Part shown: positions 1 to 6,253 of the stretch, piece by piece | Layout of the letters: each line of letters starts with the position of its first letter | Position numbering within the stretch: position 1 is the stretch's first letter | Origin: Betaproteobacteria bacterium | Lineage (GTDB): Bacteria > Pseudomonadota > Gammaproteobacteria > Burkholderiales > SG8-41 | Reading direction: 5' to 3' | NCBI GenBank assembly: GCA_021414185.1 | Contig: JAIOOZ010000541.1 | Location: forward strand, 1-6,778 | DNA: 6,778 nucleotides | The notes under the pieces: generated by a model | Told to the model about the DNA's origin: nothing | What the model saw: only the letters and a program-made list of their open reading frames with translations | The model's database searches: none | Program-made: the position numbers and the translations under genes

Positions 1-1
1 C

Positions 2-2356
2 GAGACGTCGGGCATCGGGCAGGGCGACGCCGGCATCGTGCCGCTCGTCGACCTTTCGCTGTACGTGATGACACCCGAGTATGGCGCCGCCAGCCAGCTC
101 GAAAAAATCGACATGCTCGATTTCGCCGATTTCGTCGCCATTAACAAGTTCGACCGCAAGGGCGGCGCGGATGCTCAACGCGATGTAGCCAAGCAGGTAC
201 AGCGCAATCGTGAGGCCTTCGGCAAATCGCCAAACGAGATGCCGGTGTTCGGCACCATCGCCGCGCGCTTTAACGACGACGGCGTGACCGCGTTGTACCA
301 GGCGGTGAAGCCGAAACTGGCCGAGGCCGGGCTCAAGCTGCAGTCCGGCAGTCTTGCGCACGTCACTTCGCGCGCTTCCACTGGCAACGTGTCCATAGTG
401 CCGTCGTCGCGCGTACGTTATCTCGCCGAGATCGCCGGGTCCGTGCGCGCTTACCACCATCGCACGCGCGAGCAGGTGAGCATCGCGCGCGAGCGCCAGC
501 AATTGAGCGAAGCGCGGCGCATGCTGAAAGCCGCCGGCAAACCGGCTGCTGATCTCGATACACTGATTGCCGGCCGCGACCGCGCGCTGGATGCCGGCAG
601 CAAAGCCCTGCTCGACGGCTGGCCGCAGGTACAGGCTTCGTATACGGGCGACGAGCACGTGGTGAAAGTGCGCGACCGCGAAATCCGCACCCAGCTCACC
701 GTGACGACTTTGTCCGGCACGCATCTGCCCAAAGTGGCGCTGCCTAAATTCGCCGACCACGGCGAACTGTTGAACTGGCTGCGGCGCGAAAACCTGCCCG
801 GCTATTTTCCATTTACCGCGGGCGTGTTTCAGTTCAAGCGCGAAAACGAAGATGTCACGCGCATGTTCGCGGGCGAAGGCGATGCGTTCCGCACCAACCG
901 CCGTTTTAAAATGCTGTCCGCGCATGCGGAGGCGACGCGCCTGTCAACGGCGTTTGATTCCGTCACGCTCTATGGCTGCGATCCGCACGAGCGCCCCGAC
1001 ATTTACGGCAAGGTCGGCAATTCCGGCGTGTCGATAGCAACGCTCGACGATATGAAAGTGCTTTACGGCGGCTTCGACCTGACCGCGCCCAACACCTCGG
1101 TATCGATGACGATTAACGGGCCGGCGCCGACCATACTCGCGATGTTTCTCAATACGGCGATCGATCAGCAGCTGGACGCATTCCAAAAAGAACACGGCCG
1201 TGCGCCGCAGGCGCAGGAAGCCGCGGACATCCGCGCGCGCACTCTGCAGACGGTGCGCGGCACCGTACAGGCCGATATCCTGAAAGAAGACCAGGGCCAG
1301 AACACCTGCCTGTTCTCGACCGAGTTTTCGTTGAAGGTGATGGCCGACATCGCCGAGTACTTCGCGCGCGAGCAGGTGCGCAATTTCTATTCGGTGTCGA
1401 TTTCCGGTTATCACATCGCGGAAGCGGGGGCGAACCCGATCTCTCAGCTCGCGTTCACGCTCGCCAACGGCTTCACTTACGTTGAAGCCTATCGTGCACG
1501 CGGCATGCAGATCGACGACTTCGCGCCCAACCTGTCGTTCTTTTTCTCCAACGGTATGGACCCGGAGTATTCGGTGATCGGGCGTGTCGCGCGCCGCATC
1601 TGGGCAGTCGCCATGCGCGATCTTTATGGTGCTTCCGGGCGCAGCCAGAAACTCAAGTACCACACCCAGACTTCGGGGCGCTCGCTGCACGCGCAGGAAA
1701 TCGACTTCAACGACATTCGCACCACCCTGCAGGCGCTGATCGGCGTTTACGATAATTGCAACAGCCAGCACACCAACGCGTATGACGAGGCGATAACGAC
1801 GCCGTCCGAAGAGTCGGTGCGCCGCGCGATGGCGATCCAGCTCATCATCAACCGCGAATGGGGCCTTGCCAGCAACCAGAACCCGAACCAGGGCTCGTTC
1901 ATCATCGAGGAATTGACCGATCTCGTCGAAGCCGCGGTGCTTGCCGAATTCGAGCGCATCGCGGAGCGCGGCGGCGTGCTCGGCGCGATGGAGACCGGCT
2001 ACCAGCGCGGCCGCATCCAGGAAGAGTCGCTGTATTACGAAACGCGCAAGCACGACGGCACGCTGCCCATCGTCGGCGTGAACACTTTCCGCAATCCGCA
2101 GCCGGTCGAAGCCGGCAACACCATCCAGCTCGCGCGCTCGACGGCAGAAGAAAAGCAGGGCCAGTTGAGGCGGCTGCGCGACTTTCAGGCGCGGCATCGC
2201 GACACCGCGCCCGCCGCGTTAAAACGCCTCCAGGAAGTCGCGATGGCCAACGGCAACGTGTTTGCCGAATTGATGAACGCCGTGCGCAGCTGTTCGCTCG
2301 GCCAGATTACGCAGGCATTGTTCGAAGTCGGAGGCCAGTACCGGCGCAATATGTAG
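2..2356 (+). CDS. icmF: Fused isobutyryl-CoA mutase IcmF, 5'-truncated by window edge
   Basis: This adenosylcobalamin-dependent mutase interconverts isobutyryl-CoA and n-butyryl-CoA in the cytoplasm. It carries its own MeaB-like GTPase domain, which handles cofactor loading. The reading frame is open from base 2, so the GTG at 38 is not the start. The visible protein has 784 residues. It opens inside the G domain with ETSGIGQGD, and the guanine-specificity motif NKFD is at residues 48-51. A linker follows, then the mutase barrel from about residue 265 (LPGYFPFTAG). SISGYHIAEAGA holds the likely catalytic His471, and HTQTSGRSL and SQHTNAYDEA are typical mutase motifs. Phe289 (in RMFAGEG) and Gln433 (in GQNTC) occupy the positions where methylmalonyl-CoA mutase has Tyr and Arg, which marks the isobutyryl type. 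The C-terminus GGQYRRNM is complete. From memory, Cupriavidus IcmF is about 1093 residues, so roughly 309 are missing: the B12-binding domain and Walker A loop. No frameshift is seen. Confidence 0.95.
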   Translation, partial: ETSGIGQGDAGIVPLVDLSLYVMTPEYGAASQLEKIDMLDFADFVAINKFDRKGGADAQRDVAKQVQRNREAFGKSPNEMPVFGTIAARFNDDGVTALYQAVKPKLAEAGLKLQSGSLAHVTSRASTGNVSIVPSSRVRYLAEIAGSVRAYHHRTREQVSIARERQQLSEARRMLKAAGKPAADLDTLIAGRDRALDAGSKALLDGWPQVQASYTGDEHVVKVRDREIRTQLTVTTLSGTHLPKVALPKFADHGELLNWLRRENLPGYFPFTAGVFQFKRENEDVTRMFAGEGDAFRTNRRFKMLSAHAEATRLSTAFDSVTLYGCDPHERPDIYGKVGNSGVSIATLDDMKVLYGGFDLTAPNTSVSMTINGPAPTILAMFLNTAIDQQLDAFQKEHGRAPQAQEAADIRARTLQTVRGTVQADILKEDQGQNTCLFSTEFSLKVMADIAEYFAREQVRNFYSVSISGYHIAEAGANPISQLAFTLANGFTYVEAYRARGMQIDDFAPNLSFFFSNGMDPEYSVIGRVARRIWAVAMRDLYGASGRSQKLKYHTQTSGRSLHAQEIDFNDIRTTLQALIGVYDNCNSQHTNAYDEAITTPSEESVRRAMAIQLIINREWGLASNQNPNQGSFIIEELTDLVEAAVLAEFERIAERGGVLGAMETGYQRGRIQEESLYYETRKHDGTLPIVGVNTFRNPQPVEAGNTIQLARSTAEEKQGQLRRLRDFQARHRDTAPAALKRLQEVAMANGNVFAELMNAVRSCSLGQITQALFEVGGQYRRNM

Positions 2357-2369
2357 CGCGTGGCACAGG

Positions 2370-2404
2370 CTTGCCGGCGGTAAGAATCGCGTAAGTCTTG
2401 CCGC
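2370..2404 (+). promoter_or_regulatory. Pair of mutually exclusive hairpins between icmF and the ligase gene
   Basis: CTTGCC at 2370-2375 can pair with GGTAAG at 2379-2384 (6 bp, 3-nt loop, one G-U). The segment GCGGTAAGA at 2377-2385 can instead pair with TCTTGCCGC at 2396-2404 (9 bp, 10-nt loop, one G-U). The two structures share the middle arm and so compete. No run of T follows the second stem, so it is not a convincing intrinsic terminator. It could end or attenuate icmF transcription, or be chance in GC-rich DNA. Confidence 0.3.
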
Positions 2405-2426
2405 TCATGGTCGATACCCATAAGAT
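2399..2426 (+). promoter_or_regulatory. Weak sigma70-like promoter candidate for the ligase-liv operon
   Basis: TTGCCG (2399-2404) and TAAGAT (2421-2426) are separated by 16 bases and lie about 30 bases before the ligase start. They match the consensus boxes at only 3/6 and 4/6 positions. The location in the only gap between icmF and the ligase is sensible, but the match is weak and read-through from icmF is equally possible. Confidence 0.15.
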
Positions 2427-2442
2427 GCCTTCCTGAGCTGAC

Positions 2443-2449
2443 GGAGGAG
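2443..2449 (+). promoter_or_regulatory. Strong Shine-Dalgarno of the acyl-CoA synthetase gene
   Basis: GGAGGAG lies 7 bases before the ATG at 2457, counted from its last base. It fixes this ATG as the start. It is the only strong ribosome binding site in the window; the three transporter genes downstream lack one. Confidence 0.85.
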
Positions 2450-2456
2450 ACCGGCG

Positions 2457-4415
2457 ATGCCGGACCATCAAGCACGACCCGACACCTTTCCGCGTCTGTT
2501 GCTGGCCAACGCCGAACGCCTGCGGCAGAAGCCGGCCGTGCGTGAAAAAGACCTCGGCATCTGGCAGACCTGGAGCTGGAGCGAAGTCGCGGACGAAGTC
2601 AAAGTGCTGGCATGCGGGCTGGCGTCCCTCGGTTTCAAGCGCGGCGACACGCTGGCGATCATCGGCGACAACCGGCCGCGTCTTTACTGGGCGATGGCGG
2701 CGGCGCAGTCGCTGGGCGGCGTGCCGGTACCTCTGTATCAAGATGCAGTTGCCAATGAGATGGTCTACGTGTTCGACGACGCCGAAGCGCAGTTCGCGAT
2801 CGTCGAAGACCAGGAGCAGGTCGACAAGCTGCTGGAAATCCTGCCGCGCTGCCCGCTGCTCAAGCACATCATTTACGACGACCCGCGCGGCATGCGCCAT
2901 TACAACCAGCCGCAATTGCAGAGCTACGACACTTTGATCGCGACGGGCCGTGCTTACGACGCCGCGCATCCCGATTTTTACCCGAACGAAGTCGCGCAGG
3001 GCAAGGCGTCCGACACCGGCATCATGCTGTATACGTCGGGGACGACCGGCAAGCCCAAGGGCGTATGTCAGACGCACAATGCTTTCATCGTGTCGGCGCA
3101 GGGCGGCGCCGGTTTCGATCATCTCAACAGCGACGACAGCATGCTGTCGTACCTGCCGATGGCGTGGGTCGGCGATCATTTGTTTTCGTACGCGCAGTGG
3201 CTGGTCGCCGGGTTCACCATCAATTGTCCGGAGTCGGGCGACACGGTGATGACCGATTTGCGCGAAATCGGGCCGACTTACTATTTCGCGCCGCCGCGCG
3301 TGTTTGAAAACCTGCTGACCACCGTCATGATCCGCATGGAAGACGCGAGCGCAATCAAGCGCGCGCTGTTTGCGTTTTTCACAGCAGTCGCGCGGCGCTG
3401 CGGCGCCGAAGTGCTCGACGGCAAGCCGGTGGCATTTACCGACCGGCTGCTATACACGCTCGGCAATTTGCTGATCTTCGGTCCGCTGCGCAATGTGCTG
3501 GGCATGAGCCGCATCCGCGTGGCGTATACGGCGGGTGCTGCGATCGGGCCGGACCTTTTTCGCTTTTACCGCTCGATCGGCGTCAACCTCAAGCAACTCT
3601 ACGGGTCGACCGAAACCTGCGCCTACGTCTGCCTGCAGCCTGACGGCGCGGTGAGTTTCGATACGGTCGGCACGCCGGCGCCGGGCGTGGAAGTGAGCAT
3701 CGCCGGCAACGGCGAAGTGCTGGTGCGCGGCGCGATGCTGCTGAAGGAATACTACAAGCAGCCGGCGGCGACCGCGGAGTCGATCGACGCCAACGGTTAT
3801 TTCCGCACGGGCGACGCCGGTTTTTTCGACGATCGCGGCCAGCTGAAAATCATCGACCGCGCCAAAGACGTCGGCAAGCTCACGAGCGGCGCGATGTTCG
3901 CGCCCAACTATATCGAGAACAAGCTGAAGTTTTTTCCGCACATCAAGGAAGCCGTCGCTTTCGGCAATGGGCGCGATGCGGTCGGCGCGTTCATCAATAT
4001 CGACATCGGTTCGGTCGGCAACTGGGCCGAGCGGCGCGCGATTCCGTACTCGGGGTATACCGACCTTGCCGGCAAGCCCGAAGTTTATGAACTGATCCGC
4101 GAGTGCGTCGAGCAGGTGAATGCCGAGCTTGCGCGCGAAGACGCGGTGGCCGGCTCGCAGATCCAGCGCTTTCTGATCCTGCACAAGGAACTTGATCCGG
4201 ATGATGACGAACTGACACGCACGCGCAAGGTGCGGCGCGGCTTCATCGCCGACAAGTACGGTGTGCTGATAGAGGCGTTGTACTCGGACAAAACGGAGTG
4301 CCACGTCGAGACCCAGGTCAAGTTCGAAGACGGCCGCAGCGGCATCGTGCGCGCCGACGTGCAGATCCGCGCGGCGCGCACGTTCGCGCCCGAGCAGTTG
4401 AAGCAGGCAGGCTGA
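2457..4415 (+). CDS. AMP-forming acyl-CoA synthetase (large FadD15/ACSBG-like type)
   Basis: This enzyme activates a carboxylic acid with ATP to an acyl-adenylate and then forms the CoA thioester. It belongs to the ANL superfamily and has 652 residues. Motifs in order: the phosphate-binding loop YTSGTTGKPKG (192-202), the adenine/acyl motif YGSTETC (382-388), the ribose-binding TGD (451-453), the hinge region DRAKD (467-471), and a C-terminal TRTRKVRR with the probable catalytic Lys591. About 60 residues follow this lysine, as in the long-chain/bubblegum branch rather than the shorter E. coli FadD form. There is no signal peptide, so it should be cytoplasmic. The start is set by the GGAGGAG site. 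It lies 13 bases before the ABC ATPase gene, so the two are almost surely cotranscribed, and the substrate is probably what the transporter brings in. Long-chain, aromatic, alicyclic and branched acids are all possible; the sequence alone does not decide. Confidence 0.9.
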   Translation: MPDHQARPDTFPRLLLANAERLRQKPAVREKDLGIWQTWSWSEVADEVKVLACGLASLGFKRGDTLAIIGDNRPRLYWAMAAAQSLGGVPVPLYQDAVANEMVYVFDDAEAQFAIVEDQEQVDKLLEILPRCPLLKHIIYDDPRGMRHYNQPQLQSYDTLIATGRAYDAAHPDFYPNEVAQGKASDTGIMLYTSGTTGKPKGVCQTHNAFIVSAQGGAGFDHLNSDDSMLSYLPMAWVGDHLFSYAQWLVAGFTINCPESGDTVMTDLREIGPTYYFAPPRVFENLLTTVMIRMEDASAIKRALFAFFTAVARRCGAEVLDGKPVAFTDRLLYTLGNLLIFGPLRNVLGMSRIRVAYTAGAAIGPDLFRFYRSIGVNLKQLYGSTETCAYVCLQPDGAVSFDTVGTPAPGVEVSIAGNGEVLVRGAMLLKEYYKQPAATAESIDANGYFRTGDAGFFDDRGQLKIIDRAKDVGKLTSGAMFAPNYIENKLKFFPHIKEAVAFGNGRDAVGAFINIDIGSVGNWAERRAIPYSGYTDLAGKPEVYELIRECVEQVNAELAREDAVAGSQIQRFLILHKELDPDDDELTRTRKVRRGFIADKYGVLIEALYSDKTECHVETQVKFEDGRSGIVRADVQIRAARTFAPEQLKQAG

Positions 4416-4428
4416 GCCGGGCCCCCGC

Positions 4429-5217
4429 ATGAATCAAACGCGCAGCATCGGCGACGTCGTTCTCAAGATCGACAACATATCGCTCGCGTTCGGCGGCGTG
4501 AAAGCACTTGCCGAAGTGAGCTTCGACGTGCGCGAGCATGAAATCCGCGCCATCATCGGGCCCAACGGCGCCGGCAAGAGCTCGATGCTGAACGTAATCA
4601 ACGGCGTCTACCATCCGCAGCAGGGCAGCATCACGTTCAAGGGCGTGACGCGCAAGCAGATGCGTCCGCACGAAGCGGCGCAGCAGGGCATCGCGCGCAC
4701 GTTCCAGAACATCGCGCTGTTCAAAGGCATGACCGTGCTCGACAACATCATGACCGGGCGCAATCTGAAAATGCACGCCGGCTTTCTCGCGCAGGCGATC
4801 TGGTTCGGTCCGGCGCTGAAGGAAGAAATCGAGCATCGCCGGACGGTCGAGCAGATCATCGACTTCCTGCAGATCGAGGCGATCCGCAAGACGCCGGTCG
4901 GGCGGCTGCCGTACGGCATGCAGAAGCGCGTCGAGCTGGCGCGCGCGCTTGCCGCCGAGCCGGACATGCTGCTTCTCGACGAGCCGATGGCGGGCATGAA
5001 CGTCGAGGAGAAGGAAGACATGTGCCGTTTCATACTCGACGTCAACGACGAGTTCGGCACCACCATCGTGCTGATCGAGCACGACATGGGCGTCGTCATG
5101 GACCTGTCGGACCGCGTCGTGGTGCTCGACTACGGGCGCAAGATCGGCGACGGCACGCCGGACGAAGTGCGCAACAACCAGGCGGTGATCGACGCCTATC
5201 TGGGAGTGCAGCATTGA
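4429..5217 (+). CDS. livG: LivG-type ABC transporter ATP-binding protein
   Basis: This is one of the two ATPase subunits expected in a branched-chain-amino-acid-type (HAAT) importer. It would sit on the cytoplasmic face and drive transport through the LivH/LivM pair. The protein has 262 residues. It shows Walker A GPNGAGKSS (44-52), Q-loop Gln93 in RTFQNIALF, the signature LPYGMQKRVE (160-169, in place of LSGGQ), Walker B LLLDEP with Asp184 and Glu185, and switch His218 in IEHDMG. The long insert between Q-loop and signature and the C-terminal GTPDEVRNNQAVIDAYLG are typical of LivG. The ATG follows the ligase stop by 13 bases of GCCGGGCCCCCGC, with no recognisable Shine-Dalgarno, so translation may be coupled to the ligase. 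LivG names the family; the true substrate need not be leucine. Confidence 0.93.
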   Translation: MNQTRSIGDVVLKIDNISLAFGGVKALAEVSFDVREHEIRAIIGPNGAGKSSMLNVINGVYHPQQGSITFKGVTRKQMRPHEAAQQGIARTFQNIALFKGMTVLDNIMTGRNLKMHAGFLAQAIWFGPALKEEIEHRRTVEQIIDFLQIEAIRKTPVGRLPYGMQKRVELARALAAEPDMLLLDEPMAGMNVEEKEDMCRFILDVNDEFGTTIVLIEHDMGVVMDLSDRVVVLDYGRKIGDGTPDEVRNNQAVIDAYLGVQH

Positions 5218-5228
5218 AAGTGCGACAG

Positions 5229-5335
5229 GCGAGAAGCGAGAGGCGAGAGGCGCGTTTTCCCGCCCGAACACTTGAGCGAGAAGCAATGGGGAAGTCTGTT
5301 TTTCCGCCTCTCCCCTCTCCCCTCTCTCCTCTCCC
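5229..5335. repeat. Heptamer repeats forming an imperfect inverted repeat between livG and livH
   Basis: The left part is three 7-nt purine-rich units (GCGAGAA, then GCGAGAG twice) at 5229-5249, ending in GCG. The right part is four pyrimidine units at 5308-5335 (CTCTCCC twice, CTCTCTC, CTCTCCC). Bases 5231-5252 can pair with 5305-5326 at 19 of 22 positions. The mismatches are 5235/5322, 5237/5320 and 5244/5313, and the loop is 52 bases. It resembles a dispersed non-coding intergenic repeat, although a structure acting on livH expression is possible. There is no T-run after it, so it is not a standard terminator. Confidence 0.75.
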
Positions 5336-5351
5336 GCGCGGTGCGCGCTAA
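5286..5351 (+). CDS. Possible 21-codon proline-rich leader ORF overlapping the livH start
   Basis: An ATG at 5286 opens 21 codons (MGKSVFPPLP..., then PSPLSPLPRGAR). Its TAA stop at 5349-5351 shares one base with the livH ATG at 5351 (TAATG), the geometry used for translational coupling. Only a weak purine stretch (GAGCGAGAAG) precedes the start. Most of the peptide is a translation of the CTCTCCC repeat, so it may be an accident. It matters because livH itself has no Shine-Dalgarno. Confidence 0.25.
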   Translation: MGKSVFPPLPSPLSPLPRGAR

Positions 5352-6247
5352 TGGGATTCTTTCTCGAAGTGCTGATCGGCGGCTTGATGACGGGCGTGCT
5401 TTATTCGCTGGTCGCGCTTGGTCTCGTGCTGATCTTCAAGGCATCAGGCGTATTCAATTTCGCGCAGGGCGCGATGGTGCTCTTTGCGGCACTCTCGCTG
5501 GTGCGCCTGATGGAGAAAATGCCGCTGCCGCTGGCACTCCTCGCGACCTGCGTCATCATGCTGATGCTCGCTTATGCGATCGAACGGCTGGTGTTGCGGC
5601 CGCTCGTCAATCAGCCCGGCATCTCGCTCTTCATGGCGACCCTCGGCATCACGTTCTTCATCGAAGGTTTCGGCCAGATAATATGGGGCAGCGATATCTA
5701 CAAGCTCGATCTCGGCATTCCGAAACAGCCGATCATCATTCTCGAGAAAGTCTTCAGCGGCGGCATCCTGGTCGGCAGCGACGACCTGTTCGCCACCGTT
5801 GTCTCGGGTGCGCTGGTGATCGTGCTCGCGATTTTTTTCCAGAAAACGCGCATCGGCCGCGCGTTGCGCGCGGTCGCCGACGATCACCAGGCGGCGCAGT
5901 CGATCGGCATCCCGCTCAACCAGATCTGGCTCATCGTGTGGACCGTCGCCGGCTTGGTCGCGCTGGTCGCCGGCGTCATCTGGGGCTCGCGCCTCGGCGT
6001 GCAGTTTTCGCTGTCGCTGATCGCGCTGAAAGCGCTGCCGGTGGTGATCCTCGGCGGCTTTACTTCGGTGCCGGGCGCGATCATAGGCGGGCTCATCATC
6101 GGCGTTGGCGAAAAAATGTCCGAGGTCTACCTCGGCCCGCTTATCGGTGGCGGCATCGAGAACTGGTTCGCCTACACTTTGGCGCTGTTGTTTCTGCTGA
6201 TACGGCCCGAGGGGCTGTTCGGCGAAAAAATCATAGATCGGGTCTAA
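5351..6247 (+). CDS. livH: LivH-type ABC transporter permease
   Basis: This inner-membrane permease subunit of a HAAT importer should pair with LivM to form the channel. Its 298 residues are very hydrophobic, with about eight membrane segments near 8-28, 36-54, 59-79, 92-111, 146-163, 192-211, 228-253 and 272-286. The family motif GVFNFAQG is at 33-40. A cytoplasmic ATPase-contact loop (RIGRALRAVADD to SIGIPLNQ, 168-191) and the late motif ILGGFTSVPGAIIGG (233-247) fit LivH. The ATG at 5351 is the first start codon in this frame after an in-frame TGA at 5273-5275, so the start is well fixed. The upstream bases are pyrimidine-rich repeats with no ribosome binding site. livM follows after 6 bases. 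Confidence 0.93.
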   Translation: MGFFLEVLIGGLMTGVLYSLVALGLVLIFKASGVFNFAQGAMVLFAALSLVRLMEKMPLPLALLATCVIMLMLAYAIERLVLRPLVNQPGISLFMATLGITFFIEGFGQIIWGSDIYKLDLGIPKQPIIILEKVFSGGILVGSDDLFATVVSGALVIVLAIFFQKTRIGRALRAVADDHQAAQSIGIPLNQIWLIVWTVAGLVALVAGVIWGSRLGVQFSLSLIALKALPVVILGGFTSVPGAIIGGLIIGVGEKMSEVYLGPLIGGGIENWFAYTLALLFLLIRPEGLFGEKIIDRV

Positions 6248-6253
6248 GCGTTT

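Noticed and set aside
38..40. GTG at 38 as the start of the first gene
   Set aside because: The frame is open and conserved upstream to base 2 (ETSGIGQGD of the G domain), so the gene begins outside the window.
465..1378. The 14-base string CGCGCGAGCAGGTG appears twice inside icmF
   Set aside because: Both copies encode REQV with favoured codons in the same frame; this is chance rather than a repeat element.
944..2197. 417-codon minus-strand ORF opposite icmF
   Set aside because: It lies entirely opposite a strongly conserved mutase domain, and its translation is rich in Arg, Ala, Val and His with no recognisable domain. Such mirror ORFs are usual in GC-rich genes.
2407..2436. Nine-codon ORF before the ligase
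   Set aside because: It has no ribosome binding site and no regulatory codon run, and its stop is 20 bases before the ligase start; nothing supports translation.
2307..4430. Long minus-strand ORFs opposite the ligase (2307-3179 and 3450-4430)
   Set aside because: Both are antisense to clear ligase motifs and have low-complexity composition. The end near 2370-2420 reads MSGKTYAILTAGKPVPR, which looks briefly protein-like, but I recognise no family and it runs on into antisense of icmF.
4318..5286. 322-codon minus-strand ORF opposite livG
   Set aside because: It is opposite an intact ABC ATPase with all its motifs, and its His/Asp/Arg-rich composition is that of a mirror frame.
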